From NCBI GenBank assembly GCA_003508835.1, contig PUFA01000084.1:4154001-4218000 (forward strand): 64,000 nucleotides of DNA, in the 5' to 3' direction. Below, piece by piece: positions 36,067-48,339 of the stretch. The stretch comes from Eonycteris spelaea (taxonomy: Eukaryota > Chordata > Mammalia > Chiroptera > Pteropodidae). The notes under the pieces were generated by a model. It worked only from the letters and a program-made list of their open reading frames with translations, did no database searches and was not told the origin of the DNA. Positions within the stretch are counted from its first letter, which is position 1. Each line of letters begins with the position of its first letter. The position numbers and the translations under genes were made by a program.

Positions 36067-36189
36067 TTAATTGATCCAAGAAAAGATTTGATAAGTGCAT
36101 GAATTAGCTAGAGACCCTAATGTCCAATTAATTGATCCAAGAAAAGATTTGGTAAGTGCATGAATTAGCTAGAGGACCCTAATGTCCAA
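36067..36189 (+). repeat. Tandem duplication, two copies of 61/62 bp
   Basis: Unit 1 (36067-36127) and unit 2 (36128-36189) both start TTAATTGATCCAAGAAAAGA and end CCCTAATGTCCAA. They differ by one substitution (GATAAGT versus GGTAAGT) and one inserted G (AGAGACCC versus AGAGGACCC). The high identity indicates a recent local duplication or ongoing homogenisation. Confidence 0.98.
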
Positions 36190-36964
36190 TCAACAAAAGG
36201 AAAAACAAATGGTAGCTTTATGAGTAGTCAGCAAAGGTGGTTATATAAATGGCCACCGTATTATAACCTCTACTGTAACTTCTCCACATTCACAAAACTA
36301 AAGACAGAGTTTAAAGGCAAATACCTTTTCGTTGGGAGAGGGTGGAGGAGAGAGGTGGCAGATGCCACTAATACCTTGCTATAAATTACTGGAATGTTTC
36401 AAATACTTTTTTTTCCAGTCAAGGGGAAGAATAGAACACTTAGAGACATAGAGAAGATAAACTGCCTACTTTGTGGTTTTGCTACAGGCTGGCCCTGAAT
36501 CTAGCTTTACTGTCCATAAATTCTACTAACAGCCTCTTGTGTAGCCAAAAACTGCTCCCAAATTACTAACACTGATGCCTTCTTATTCTGTTTGGCAGAA
36601 AGCAGAGATAGTGAAGCCTGATCAATCCCATTAAAGCTAGGACAGATGGACACCCCTGGCTTCAAGCTCCAGTAGGGCATTGCAGTCCTCTGTAATGTGG
36701 ACACTGTATTTATCGTCTCTTAATCACCATCTGAGAATGAACCAAGAGGAATTCTGTGCTCAGCTGAACTTCTGTAGTATCAGCTCCCATGAGAGTTGCA
36801 GCAGCAAACCTCATCTCATCCATTTCTGTACTGCCTGCCTTTCACCAATTCTTTTCAGTAGTGTCGTGGTCCTCTTTATTTTTCATTCCTGTGTCTTCTC
36901 TGCATCATATTTCATTTTGTCTCATATCGTAATAGAGAAAAGAAACAGAAAGTGATTACATGGT

Positions 36965-37170
36965 GAAAAGAGTTGTGGCCTTGAAACCAGAATGCTTATT
37001 TGATTTTGGTACTTCAGCTGCGTATCTGTGACTTGGATGAGTGATATCATTTCATTAAATCTTAGTTCCTAACCTTTTAAAATGGGGATGATAATACCTT
37101 GTCTAAAATAGCATAAAAGGGCTTGACATAATGCCTAGTATATAATGAATGCTAAATAAGTACTTCAATT
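36965..37170 (+). mobile_element. MIR SINE, sense
   Basis: Shows the MIR order: GTTGTGGCCTTGAAACCAGA, CTGTGACTTGGATGAGTGA, AAATGGGGATGATAATACCT, CATAATGCCTAGTATATAAT and ATGCTAAATAAGTA. Good coverage of the element. Confidence 0.75.
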
Positions 37171-37241
37171 TGATTCGCTCCTCTCTGATCATTGAGGTAG
37201 TGTGGAAGCGAAAGCAACTCACGGGAAAGACTGTTGTTTTA

Positions 37242-37265
37242 TACACACACACACAACACACACAT
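37242..37265 (+). repeat. Short CA microsatellite
   Basis: ACACAC run with one CAACAC interruption. Confidence 0.9.
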
Positions 37266-37714
37266 ATTTATCTACTCACAATGTAAGTCCTGTGACTCAA
37301 TTTCTAGTGTATTTCTTCTGGTGGACAGCCCATTGCCAAGTTACACTATTCAAAAATATGCTTTAATGGGTAATTTATGCATTATCTTTTGTTATCCCAC
37401 TTCAATTTATTATATTTCAAGGTCTCAGATATAATTCACCATAACTTAGCCCTCAAATCTGTACTGTCCTAAATATACCTTGGTAGACCAGTGACAATCC
37501 AGGGCATTTTGTTTGGTGAATCTTTATTTGCCATCTTGTGTAAGAAATGTAAGAAATATGACAAAGTTTTTCAAGATGGCTACATTTGTCAACTCTATCA
37601 AGAGAAGGATACCTGGTCATTCAGAAGTCTTATCATCGATACTCTTCCCTTATAGTGAGTCACTCCACCATCTGCTACCGAGACAGTTATATCCAGTAGC
37701 AAAGCTTATTCATA

Positions 37715-38290
37715 AATCCATCCCTTTGACAAATATTTATTAAGGGCCTATCACATGTCAAGCACTGTGCCAGATTTTGGAAATTCAAAGATGACTAATA
37801 ATATAGCCTTGACATCAAGGACTAAATATGTGTGGATGCCAAGTGTAAAAGAAGAGAAGGAAGTCAAAGAGAAGGAAAAATAGAAATGCAAACAAAAAAT
37901 TACGTATGATAAAATCTATGGAAGTGTGAGCAAAGTCCAGTTATTATACAGAGAGAATAAATCTTTCCCTGGGAGGATTTTACTGAGGAGATGTGAGGCA
38001 GAGCTTTGAAGGATAAGCCAGAGGTGTCAGGTAGTCAAAAGTAACAGAGACATTTAGGTGTGGAATTGGCTGGGATGTTCAAGAAATAGTAAGTAGTCTG
38101 TTTTTAATGAAGTAAGAGGAACATGGAAAAAAACGGGGAGACGCAGCTGGAATAATCAGTTGACACAGAATATGATGGACTTTGAACACCCTGAGAAGGT
38201 ATGTTTGACTCTACCTTGCAGACTAAGGTAAATAAGGATTTCAGAGAGGAGTGAAATAATTGGGGGCATAGTTGTAAAAGATCCCAAAAG
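37715..38290 (+). repeat. Ancient interspersed repeat, clearest copy in the window
   Basis: Starts TTGACAAATATTTATTAAGG, CACATGTCAAGCACTGTGCC, then passes through GATTTTACTGAGGAGATGTG, GGAAAAAAACGGGGAGACGC, GGACTTTGAACACCCTGAGA and CAGAGAGGAGTGAAATAATT. The same order is found, in worse condition, in five other places in this window, all in this orientation. Confidence 0.6.
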
Positions 38291-39029
38291 CAGTGAGGGA
38301 AAGATCGAGTCTATATCACGATAGAAATGGCTGCCTGTATGTAGGATTTTTCTGTTTTGGACTGAGATTCAGTCATTTTTTTTTCTTCAGCTTATTTACA
38401 ATGCATAACATTGTACTGCTCCTGAAAGAGGATCACAATCTTTTAAATGTATTTGTTGGGAGAGTAGTCGTCAGTATAGACTAGCTCATGGAAGATTTCC
38501 TTGAGGGCATCAGATTTTTCTGACTTGCTCAACTGCAAAACATGTCCCAAAGGATGAGAACTGCATTCTGGCATCAGTTTAATATCCAAGAACAGTTTCA
38601 TAAAAAGAATAAATAAAACAGGAGTTACTTCTTAGCCCTTTGCAAGGGGAGATGATTTGGACAACTCTGACCTTACCAGCATTTTATCACCTGCCTGATT
38701 GGTGTGTGAGTGAGCCCTGGACTCATTACTGCATGGTAGTATCTAAAATACAAGAATAAATGAGATTTGGAGAGAGGAGAGAAGAGGCATTGGCAGTGTT
38801 TGCTTTTATATTATGTATGCCTTGGCTCTGTTGATGTCTGGAGCACCTTTGTTTTGCCCTTGGAAATTTAGAAAACACTTATTATTTGGGGAAACCCAAG
38901 AAAGGATCAGACTATTATGTACAACTGCCATGGCTTCCCAGCCATTACCATTTTCTTTGAGGGTTGCTACAGCGAAGTCTGACATTGCTGGGGTCTGACT
39001 CTATCTGTTTTCATTCCTTCGTCTGCTTC

Positions 39030-39260
39030 AGTCTCCTAAACCAGGGCCTTTGAGCTCTGCTCCCCATCTAATCTGTGCCTCCCTACCTAACGACATCCGC
39101 TAATGTGTGCTAACAGATGTCTGAGGGAAAATTAGCTGTGGTGTCCAAATCAATTAGCCCAGAGTTGCTGTGCAGGAACAATTGCTCTGTAAGCTGTGTG
39201 GGCTGTATTTTTTTTTTTCCAAAGGTAAAGTCATGTAGCCCAAGCTGAGCCTCCCTGCTC
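39030..39260. other. Candidate conserved noncoding element / enhancer-like block
   Basis: Repeat-free block with clustered homeodomain-type cores (AAATTAGC at 39128, TCAATTAGCCC at 39150-39160, GCTAATG near 39100) and a SOX-type GAACAATTG at 39176-39184. It also keeps CpG words such as CTAACGACATCCGCTAATG. Short motifs like these occur by chance, so regulatory function is only a hypothesis. Confidence 0.3.
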
Positions 39261-39609
39261 CATATTTTCTACTTCCAGCAGCCTACCTCACTGCTTAATG
39301 GGTTCTGATTGGACCACCAGATGGAGGTGCCTCTACCAGGTGCAGGCTCCCGGCAACCAAGTTAAGAACAGGAGGACTGCATTTGCCCCAAAGGCAAAGT
39401 AGCCTAGAATAAGAGTCATGCCAGATTTAAAACACTGCTCTTTCTTTTGTGTCTTTTAAATTTTACAAAATGTGTTAACAGAGTTGCCTAATATGAGTCT
39501 TTAGAGAAAAACTGACAATTATATGGATGGAGAATGGCTTGGGTAGCAAACACACCTATTTTAGCCCATCAAAAGGGATTTCTGTTTTCTGTCTCATAAT
39601 ATAAGAGTC

Positions 39610-39870
39610 AAATTGTCAAGAGTATGAGAGCTTTGACTCTGAAGTTAGGGAGGCCTAGAACCAGTGACCTGCGGGACTTTGGGGAGCCCTAAACTTGAGA
39701 CTAAACTTTTGCCTTATGAGACTTATGCCATTTAATTTGTAGTATGGTTAAACTCTCTGAGCCTCACTTTAATTTATATATAAAGTGGGTATAATATCTA
39801 CATCACAAAAAAATCTGTTAATTGAATAAAACAATTTAGGACACAGCTTGCTATTATATCTTATCAATAA
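39610..39870 (+). mobile_element. MIR SINE, sense
   Basis: Contains TATGAGAGCTTTGACTCTGA, AACTCTCTGAGCCTCACTTT and AAAGTGGGTATAATATCTAC, then a degraded 3' end with TTGAATAAAACAATTTAGGA. The middle is expanded relative to MIR. Confidence 0.65.
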
Positions 39871-41152
39871 ATGATAGCCATGTATTATCAATCTTTTCAT
39901 TCTGCTTTACAGAAACACTTAAGGACCTTTCGACTTGTGAAAAATTACAACCTTTTATACTTTTTTTTATCATCCCCCCACTTCCCAAAGGCTTTTGAGC
40001 TGTCTATGGTTCTATGCTTTCTTTTTTACTCTGTTATCATCTTCTCCCAGATCTGCTCTCTCTTCTCATAATATAATAACCAAACCACTACCACTACTAT
40101 TTTCACTCCCTACCTGTAACCTGTAAATGCCCTCCTCGAAGACAGTAATTATTATGGTATGTGAACCTTTGTGTTAAGAAAGTGGATACTAGTTCTCAAA
40201 ATACAATCAAACCTCATAACAAAAATTAATACAAGATTACTAAAAAGAATAAAGGGCAATATTTGAAGGCAGTTGTAGAAAGAATTTAAAGTTCCTTTTT
40301 TTTATGTGCCTGTATTTGGATTTTCATCTTGCTTAGGCTAAAAGATCCTTTGGCATAATTAATAACCATCTTTGTGCTGCTTATAAATGTTCACTACCAT
40401 ACTGCTTATTTATATATTCCATTTTTAAAGTCAACAACCTTTATGAGGTCCTTTTTAAGCAACCCATGTATATGGAACTGTCCGAATTCCAAGAACTTCC
40501 AACATCTACTATAAAGGTTTTTCAGAAATAGCAGCTTTTCTCTCCCCAACCCCACCCTGCTTCCCTCTCTATCCTGGAAATGTAATTCCCACCATAAAGC
40601 ATCTGGCGTTCAGGGCAACTTCCATCGTTAGGGGAAAATGAAGAGAAATGCATCCTGAGACCCCCATGCTCACCTCTTCTCCACCTACATACATAGGTTT
40701 TGTTCTTATTACCCTCCCTTACAGCTTTCTGGGTCTGGCCAACCAGGGCTGTGACAGCTCAGGATTCTGCTATGTGAATAACTCTCTTGCCATAAAGTAG
40801 TGGAGTTTGTTTTATCTTCACAAGAATTGTTGTGTTTATTTTTTGTTTTGGATTAAGTTGTTTTTATAATTAAAAAAAATATGATTATATTTCTACTTCA
40901 GGTTGCTAGCTGTGGCTCAGAAATAGAGACCTGTCAGACTCCTCCATCTCAGTCTGTCCCCTTTTGTGCATGAAGCAGTTCCCCACGAACACACAAACAT
41001 CACACTTAGCTCTGTCAGATTGGCTTCATGGCCACATTTATCAAAATTATCCCAGAGTCCCTTGCAGAAGCGAATATTAATAGGGTTCGTTTAAAACCAA
41101 GAGTGTTACTAATGCTTTTTTCTGTGTGCTAAATGGGAGGAAACAAGAATTA

Positions 41153-41186
41153 CACAAACAAAAAAAAAAAAAGAAGAAGAAGAAGG
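41153..41186 (+). repeat. A-tract with AAG repeat
   Basis: A poly-A run followed by several AAG units. It could be the tail of a lost retroposon, but no body is recognised upstream. Confidence 0.8.
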
Positions 41187-41259
41187 GTTGTTAGAATAGT
41201 TAATAAGGCGAGGTGAAATCTTTGGGCAAAGGAAATAATGCTGAGCTTTCAGAAATCTT

Positions 41260-41760
41260 GATACATCAATTTACATATTATTATTCCCATTGCTTTGCAT
41301 CCAGAAAGCAGAGCAGCATTTCTCTCAGTATACAATACACTGCCAGGTAATCAACCCTGAGCATTTCCCCTGAGTACATCTGTCTGTCCATGTATCTAAA
41401 ACATTCTTACTTGGTAATACCTGAATTAAAAGAGGCAATTAAGTACCTGAATTAACATTACCCCTGCTTTAAGTGGTAGGGGAAGTAAAGTAGAGGAACC
41501 TATGAAAGCACGAGAGCAGAGGCATTAAGAATGGACTCTTTCCATTTTCTCTTCAATTGCACAGAGCCATTTGCACACAGTCCAGGTATTATTGCCAGGT
41601 AGGCTGTACATAGCAGCAAGCTAACATGGTGGTGTTCATGGTAAGTTTTGTTGGATAGTATCTCACACTGTGATGCTGCTTCAATGCCCAGAAATGCCAT
41701 TTCATTGCCTTGTGCCGAGGTGACATCTGGTCTGAGTTAGGTTGATAGTGGCATCGCTTC
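41260..41760. other. Candidate conserved noncoding element
   Basis: About 500 bases without recognisable repeats, including GCCAGGTAATCAACCCTGAG, AAGAGGCAATTAAGTACCTG and TGCCGAGGTGACATCTGG. The antisense ORF at 41500-41700 shows no family similarity. Flagged as a regulatory candidate by absence of repeats only. Confidence 0.22.
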
Positions 41761-42266
41761 CTCCCTCAAGCAGAGTAGAGAATCAGAAGCAACCTTTTCA
41801 TGTCTATTGGCATTAAAATGACGTTAATAATTATGTATTAGCCTGCCAAAATCCTCATGCTTCACATTTTACATGGAGGAAGAAAAACAGAATGCTTGCC
41901 TAGAACCTTTGCAAGCAACTAAATTAGAAGGTTTTACATTATTTTTAAAGAGGATGCAGACACGACAAATGAGTGTTTAAAAAGTAAAACAAAAAAAAAA
42001 TATAACATAATGGCAATAGGTGAAATCATCTTTTATTACTTTTTAATTAAGTGGAGTAGTATATCAAAGTATAACTAATATACTTTTTGGAGCTGTTAGT
42101 TAGTTTTACTCTTGGACCAGAGGCACAGGAGTAATTCAATTTTCAGATCCAGCCCTCTGTTGTGTTGTGGGCATTGTTGTCTTTTAGAAATACGAGTCAT
42201 ACCATTGTCATTTACTGGTAGCCTGGTAGCTTATTGTCCTTCTCTACTCAACACAAACCTCTAGAG

Positions 42267-42505
42267 TAGTGATTCTCAATCAGAGGTGGTTTTGCCCGCA
42301 GGGACATTTGGCAATGTTGGAAGATATTTTTGGTTGTCGCAACTGGGAGTGGGGGGGGGCGGGAAGCTACTAGTATCTACACATAATATCTGGTAGTAGC
42401 CAAGAGTATTGTTTAACATTCTATAAAATTGTAGGTCCAGTCCCACACACAGAAAAAATGTAATCCATCCCATAATGTCAGTAGCACCAAGGCGTAGAAG
42501 CCCTG
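42267..42505 (+). mobile_element. hAT-Charlie type non-autonomous DNA transposon
   Basis: The left end resembles the hAT terminus (TAGTGATTCTCAATCAG) and the right end (GGCGTAGAAGCCCTG) is its degraded inverse. Inside are GGGACATTTGGCAATGTTGG, ATTTTTGGTTGTCGCAACTG, GGAAGCTACTAGTATCTACA and CATAATGTCAGTAGCACCAA, the order of a widespread short Charlie derivative. The exact subfamily is not resolved. Confidence 0.8.
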
Positions 42506-42639
42506 CAGTAGAAAGATGCATAGAAAAGTGTAAAATATATAAACAGATCAGGGATAAACTTAGAAAAATGACTGGAACATTACCCTCCTGGAGCTTCTAT
42601 CAGAACATAAGCTATTTATACAATGCTACATAACCCAGT

Positions 42640-42750
42640 TTCCTCATCTATAAAATAGAAATATTTTATTTTTATCTCCTAGAGTGGTAAAGAGAATTCA
42701 ATAAATTTATATGTGCAAAAACTTAATAAATGTTAGGTATTGTAATCATA
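42640..42750 (+). mobile_element. MIR SINE 3' half, sense
   Basis: Contains CCAGTTTCCTCATCTATAAA, ATAGAAATATTTTA and the 3' words AAAAACTTAATAAATGTTAG. The 5' half is not recognisable. Confidence 0.65.
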
Positions 42751-43999
42751 TTTCTTCTCATCTTCTCATAGTGAGAACATGAGAATAGGTAGATCTAAAC
42801 TGAATAGAGTCACACATGCTTCAGGATGGTAGATAAAATTTTTAGGCAGTGAAGTTCCTGTTCATCACTTAACATTGTCCATAAATTTAGTGCACAATAA
42901 ACTTCAATCAATCTAAGTAAATCATATACACATGTACATAAGCAAGTTCTACTGTAGCAGTATACAGAGGTCTAAGGCAAGAAAAAGCAAAAACTATAGT
43001 TTACATCAAGCATCAATTAATGCTACAAGTGTATTAAAGTACAATAACTATACAGAAAATAATCCCACATTTAAGAAGTTTTCAAAACAAGTTGCTGTAT
43101 GGAATGGTATAGTCCATTTGGAAGTCAAGGTTAATTTTTGTGTACTTTCGTTTAGTTTTGTGATATGCAAAACATATGTATGACTTTGTTTTCTCCTTGC
43201 TGAATTAAAATTATATTTCAAATGATATTGAAATGAAACAATATCTCAGGAGTTTTATCTATTGTGAGTACCAAGAGGTTTTTTGTTGGTATTAAGCACT
43301 AGCTTATACTGTCATTTCTACTGCTTCATTCTTTATGGTACACATCTCTATGGCATGATCAGTGCCATTTGAAAAGTGAAACATCTCAGTTTCCCCATCT
43401 CCCTCTACTGTAGAAACAGAAAGAAGAGGCCCCATCTTGGGGAACACTCAATGTTTAGTCATTCATTTGCAAACAAACTTAATTTTGAATAGGAATCATG
43501 TTCACCTGCCTAAACTCAGAGGCTTTTGATTTCATAGAGGGGAGAGATAATTGTAAGACAAAGGCATTTTATCAATTTTTGGCTAAATCTGGGATATATT
43601 TGATAAGTTGATGTTTATTACCAGGCAACTGTGCAATTCAGAAATCATTTATTTGTTATATGCTTCTTTTGATTGTTGCCTGGGATCAATATGCCATCAT
43701 ATTGGCTAGCATAGTTCTTAAAATATGAGACCTAGTTCACTCGTACTTTAGAATCCCTAAAATAAAGTTCTCATGGAAGTCCTACTAGCGTCTTTCATTT
43801 CCACTAACAATACTCAAAGGAGAAATTGCTAAGATATTTAATAATGATGAAAACATAGAGGTAAATATCAACCAATATAATACGAATGGTGGGTATACAG
43901 ATAAACAAGGATCAGCATGTATGTCATGAACATTTCAATGTTACGTGTGCTTTTATATAAATGGAAATGAATAGTTTTTTGTCCAGATGAGCCGTGCCC

Positions 44000-44390
44000 A
44001 GAAAGCAGTCATTTCTCCTGGCTTATCTGAGGTAGGAAGTTGGACAACTGTCACCTCTCTCCATCTTCTTTCAGTGAAGACAGATTGCTCTCATCATTCT
44101 CCAATTCCAAAATTTTGTCCTCTGACCTGAGCCTCTTACTCCCATCCTGGAAGCAGAAAAAAAAGGCTTTGAATTTTCTGCTCTCTGTTGAAATGCTGGA
44201 GTGAGGTCAGAGTCACAGTGTTTTGCCAGACAGTTCTCCTCCCCTCAGTCTGTGTTTATACAGGTAAGACAAAACCATCCACACACAACACACATTTGCT
44301 TTCTCTTTAGGAATATGGTTCCACTGTGCTAGCTTCAGCAAGTTTTCCACTTCCTTCTTTCTAATTCCACTCCCACTAAGCAGACAGGGG
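44000..44390. other. Candidate conserved noncoding region
   Basis: Repeat-poor block ahead of a 27-base T run, with GAGCCGTGCCCAGAAAGCAG, CCTGGCTTATCTGAGGTAGG and GGAGTGAGGTCAGAGTCACA. Conservation is not testable here. Confidence 0.2.

Positions 44391-44396
<6 letters not shown>

Positions 44397-44423
<27 letters not shown>
44397..44423 (+). repeat. Poly-T run
   Basis: Long uninterrupted T homopolymer, possibly the reversed tail of a minus-strand retroposon. The downstream sequence (44424-44750) is not a family I recognise. Confidence 0.95.
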
Positions 44424-45398
44424 CAAAAAGAAGCAGGGTGATGAGTGTCTGTTACCTGGAGCCTAGGGACTAGAGATGAGGCAGAGCTTTGACAATATAA
44501 GTTGAGGGCAAAAGGGAGGACTTTGAAAGGTGAACCTTAGAGAGACAAGCTGGTCATTGAAAACTAAATTGCCAACTTGCCTCCAGTGAACAAATGCACC
44601 TGCCATTCGTATTGCAGCCAATTTTCTGTTTTTACTTTTATCTCTCTCACGCAGCAGGCTCCAAACTCTCAAAGGTTTTCCTGTGCCTCTTTTTGTGATG
44701 CCGAAACAGCCGGACTGTTAGATAGAGGCTTCTGTGTATGCATTTAATTCCCACCTTCTCTCCCACTCATTGCATTAAAATAAATTGAGAATAATATTCA
44801 TAAGAGAAGTAAAGTTCTGAGGAGCAACAGCTCTTCTTCCAAACCTTAATGCTACTGGAAATGTCCAGGTTTTCAGGATGGTGTATGGCATCTACATCAT
44901 ATGCAGGCACTGGAGCCTCGCCACCAAAGGAAAGATGCCCTGTGCTGTGAGCACATTACTTAGGCATGGAGTAATGCTTTTAATCCTACTCTCCGATAGG
45001 GAATAATAGCTTCTGGAGAAAGACTTCCTCTGAAGGATGAAATTCCGCAAGCAAGGTCTCAGCCCCTAAACATTTTTTTTTTACCATGTGCAGAAATGTC
45101 TGATAATGAATGATCTTCAGGTGACTATTTTTAATTACCTAAATAGAAGGGAGAAACACCATTTTTCCATAAAAATAATTCAGAATGACAAATGTAGATT
45201 TGCTTATTTGAAAACATTCAGTTCAATCATTTCCAAAAGATTTAATTATTTCGATACGTATTGTCAAGCTTTCATAGTCGTTTACATTTCTCACCCCCCA
45301 AAGATGCTTCCAGTTACAGACTTCTAATTCTCTATGCTTGTGGTTCTCTAAAAATGCCTCTATACATTTAAATTATAGTCTATTTCAAACCCTGACAG

Positions 45399-45490
45399 GA
45401 AAGAAGGAAAAAAGGAAAGGAAGGAAGGAAGGAAGGAAGGAAGGAAGGAAGGAAGGAAGGAAGGAAGAAGGAAGGAAGGAGGGGAAGAAA
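45399..45490 (+). repeat. GGAA tetranucleotide microsatellite
   Basis: A long GGAA/AAGG array with a few interruptions (GAAGAAGG, GGAGGGGAAG) at its 3' side. ORFs on both strands (45338-45574, 45360-45545) translate it into repetitive KEGR or SFLP strings and are artefacts. GGAA arrays can bind ETS-family factors, but no such role is shown. Confidence 0.97.
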
Positions 45491-46089
45491 GGAAGGATAG
45501 AAGAAAGGAATGAAGACAGGAAGACAGATCTTGGGACTGCATCAAATGAAGTTTTTTTCCCCTCGCTCTTATAAAAACCTGAAGTAAATATGCAAAATAT
45601 TGTAATGCTCCCTTAAGGTTGGCATTTTAATTACACAAAAGAGAAATTATTCAATTGTGGTTTCCCAACCACCCATAACTCTTAACTGATATACAGGAAG
45701 ATTTCAGTCATTTGTCTTATGATATGGAGAAAATGACAGGCATTTGGGCAACATTTGTATTCCGGTGCCTTCCCTTGCCTTTCTGATTTGCACTTCTCTA
45801 TCTTATTTTAGAGCTACCAAATAAATTGCCTTCAATTAAAAGTGGCAGTGCTAAGCAACTGCATAGTATACATCTCAGAAGGGTACCTAGGCTTTGACTC
45901 ATTTGAGAGGAAAGGCATTAGAAATAAAAAGAAAGCATTCAGTGTATCACTCTGTTGAAGAAATAAATACTATGCAGATGTAGATACTTTAGTCTATTCA
46001 GAAAACTCACAGATTAAAGTAAATAGAAGTTACTGGTCACCATTATCTCCCAAAAGTATATTTTCAGAAAACTCTTCTGTGCTTCACTG

Positions 46090-46109
46090 ATTCATTCATT
46101 CATTCATTT
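46090..46109 (+). repeat. ATTC microsatellite
   Basis: Short run of ATTC units just upstream of the CA repeat at 46123. Confidence 0.9.
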
Positions 46110-46121
46110 AGTCCCTCTGTG

Positions 46122-46122
<1 letters not shown>

Positions 46123-46160
<38 letters not shown>
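46123..46160 (+). repeat. CA dinucleotide microsatellite
   Basis: Uninterrupted CA repeat followed by AAAACC. Likely polymorphic. Confidence 0.97.
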
Positions 46161-46163
<3 letters not shown>

Positions 46164-46219
46164 CCATTTTAAACTACCATCCCTGGCATTCCAGTCAGGT
46201 GGTACTAACATGTTCTGAG

Positions 46220-46475
46220 ATCAACAATATTTATTATAAGCACTTACTATATTCCAGGCATCAGTTTAAGCACTTCACATGCATTAGTTATCTCATTTAA
46301 TACCTGAAAATCCTAGGTGATAGGTTAAGTTTCTCATTCTGTGGGTAAGAAACTGAGTCAAAGAAAGACTAAATAATTTTTCTAAGATTTAACAGCTAGT
46401 AAGTTGAGAAATCGGAATTGGAACCTTGCTTGGCTTCAGAGTCCAATGTGTAACCACTGAATTATACTCTATAAA
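46220..46475 (-). mobile_element. MIR SINE, antisense, nearly full length
   Basis: Reads in reverse through CACTTACTATATTCCAGGCA, AGCACTTCACATGCATTAGT, TATCTCATTTAATACCTGAA, AAACTGAGTCAAAGAAAGA, TTTAACAGCTAGTAAGTTGA and AGTCCAATGTGTAACCACTG. This is the best-preserved MIR in the window. Confidence 0.85.
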
Positions 46476-46974
46476 TATAGATTAAAAGAGATGGTACCTA
46501 CCCTTGTATGACTTCAAACATTTCTGAGTTATTCCTTTGGTCAGAGCATTTATCACACGTACACCTTTGACATGAGACTCTTGACCTCTTCTACTGATAG
46601 GCATAGGGAAGCATTAGCTATAATGCTGTGTGGCCCAACTCAAGCAGCAGTCCGCCTGGTTGACTTTTAAAGCTGTTTTAATGGAATAAGCTTATACCAC
46701 AAATATCAGGTAGGACTTTTTTAATATAGGATATTGTTGACATATATACAAACTGTAAAGGTTAATCCCTAAGTCCCTAATTAGTGTTATAAGATGTGCT
46801 AGGCCATGTATAATTACAAAGTCATGTTTTCATGCAATCCTGACTCAAATTTTATCTTCCTTTTCTGCTTTCTAAAAAAAAGATTGCTTAAAAGCAAATA
46901 TTCTAAGCATGCGTACCAAATACACTTTCCCTAAATGATTTAGTTAATCCTTGTATCCATCCTGGAATCTAGAA

Positions 46975-47095
46975 AATTGGCAGATGTTATTTTTAGAGAT
47001 GAATACACTAAGGTATAGAGAGATTTTTGTGCCCTAAAGGAGCCCTGCTGGGGCTCAAAATCTAGGTCTCCTTGAAGCCTTGTATTTAGTGAGTG
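46975..47095 (-). mobile_element. MIR SINE fragment, antisense
   Basis: Contains CAGATGTTATTTTTAGAGAT, ACACTAAGGTATAGAGAGAT and GGGGCTCAAAATCTAGGTCT in reversed MIR order. Confidence 0.5.
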
Positions 47096-47599
47096 GGGCT
47101 GCTCTTAGATAACTGTTTATTTATATGGGTCAGATCTTATTTTTTATTCTGAGTCACACGTATTCAGTATGTCTCTTTCACTATTATCCTGAAATTCTCC
47201 CTGGCCAGCCTTAAAAATAATTTTATACTAGAAATATATTCAGTGAAATTCTTTTACAGTTTTCTTATGAAAAACTGATCATGTAATAGTAAGGCTTACA
47301 GAATGCCAAATAAAGAATCATTTCACTACAAGAAAGCTGAAGACAATCTCAACCCATGTTAGAAAACTTATTTGTTCTGATAAAGTATGATTTTTGTATT
47401 TAGTAAGGAAAACTAATACAGAGGTCTCTGAGTCCTTGCATTGATTATGTAACACAGAACACAGTTTCCTTAAATAATTCCTGAGGCATTGTCCTCCTCC
47501 TCCAGCTGAGGGGAGGAAAAAAAAAAAAAAAACCCTTCAGGTACAAAGATACCAAGACAGAGGGAAAGCCAAAAATATAACCCAAGACTCATGTATTTC

Positions 47600-47685
47600 C
47601 AGGCACTGTGCTATGTACTAGCAAGCATATGCAAATAGAGAGAAATTTGGTTCTAGTTCCTGGAGTACAAAATAAGCACTTTTAG
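47600..47685 (+). repeat. Ancient interspersed repeat, 5' piece of the 37715-38290 family
   Basis: Contains CCAGGCACTGTGCTATGTAC, AGCATATGCAAATAGAGAGA and TTCTAGTTCCTGGAGTAC. Short and diverged. Confidence 0.4.
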
Positions 47686-48339
47686 TACAATATTTCCTCA
47701 AGCAATTTCTAGAAACATCTAGTACTGTTTTGATATCTCTATAGTTGTGAATAGACATGAATCTCATGATAAGAAATGCCATTTTGCTAATTCAAATAAT
47801 ATTCCTTTGTACTATTTTTGCTTAGATTTTGTAGATCACTTATTTTCATACTATGCATCTTATATAAAATTATGAAATTCAACCCTGAGGATGCCAAATT
47901 TTCTGGATGTATGACTTATAGCCTAGAGGTCCAGAAGCAGGAACTTGTAAGTTCTTAACACCAAAGGTGTATAACCAGAGGTATATATGCAGGTAGAAAA
48001 CTTCTGATAAGTGGCAAAGACAAAAGCAAGGCACAGAATTAGGCAAAGACATCCCTTTCTGAGTCTGTACTGTGCCTTCGGTACCACAGGGCAAAGGAGA
48101 GGTTCCTACAACTCTTAGGTAATGGCCAGATTCAGGCAGGAGGCTACAATTGGTCAGGAAATAAAAAAAGAAATGATGCGTAGACTAGAAGATTAATTAT
48201 GTAGTTATGAGCAATGGTCAACCTAGACTTCGTTGAATAGAGAGGAGGATTTTCATTCAAATGTCATAATCATGAAATATAAGGGACCTTCAAGACAGCA
48301 TACCTAATTTCCAACTTTAGGCCAGTACACCTCTAAATA

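Noticed and set aside
45338..45574. Lys/Glu/Gly/Arg-rich ORF
   Set aside because: A direct translation of the GGAA microsatellite.
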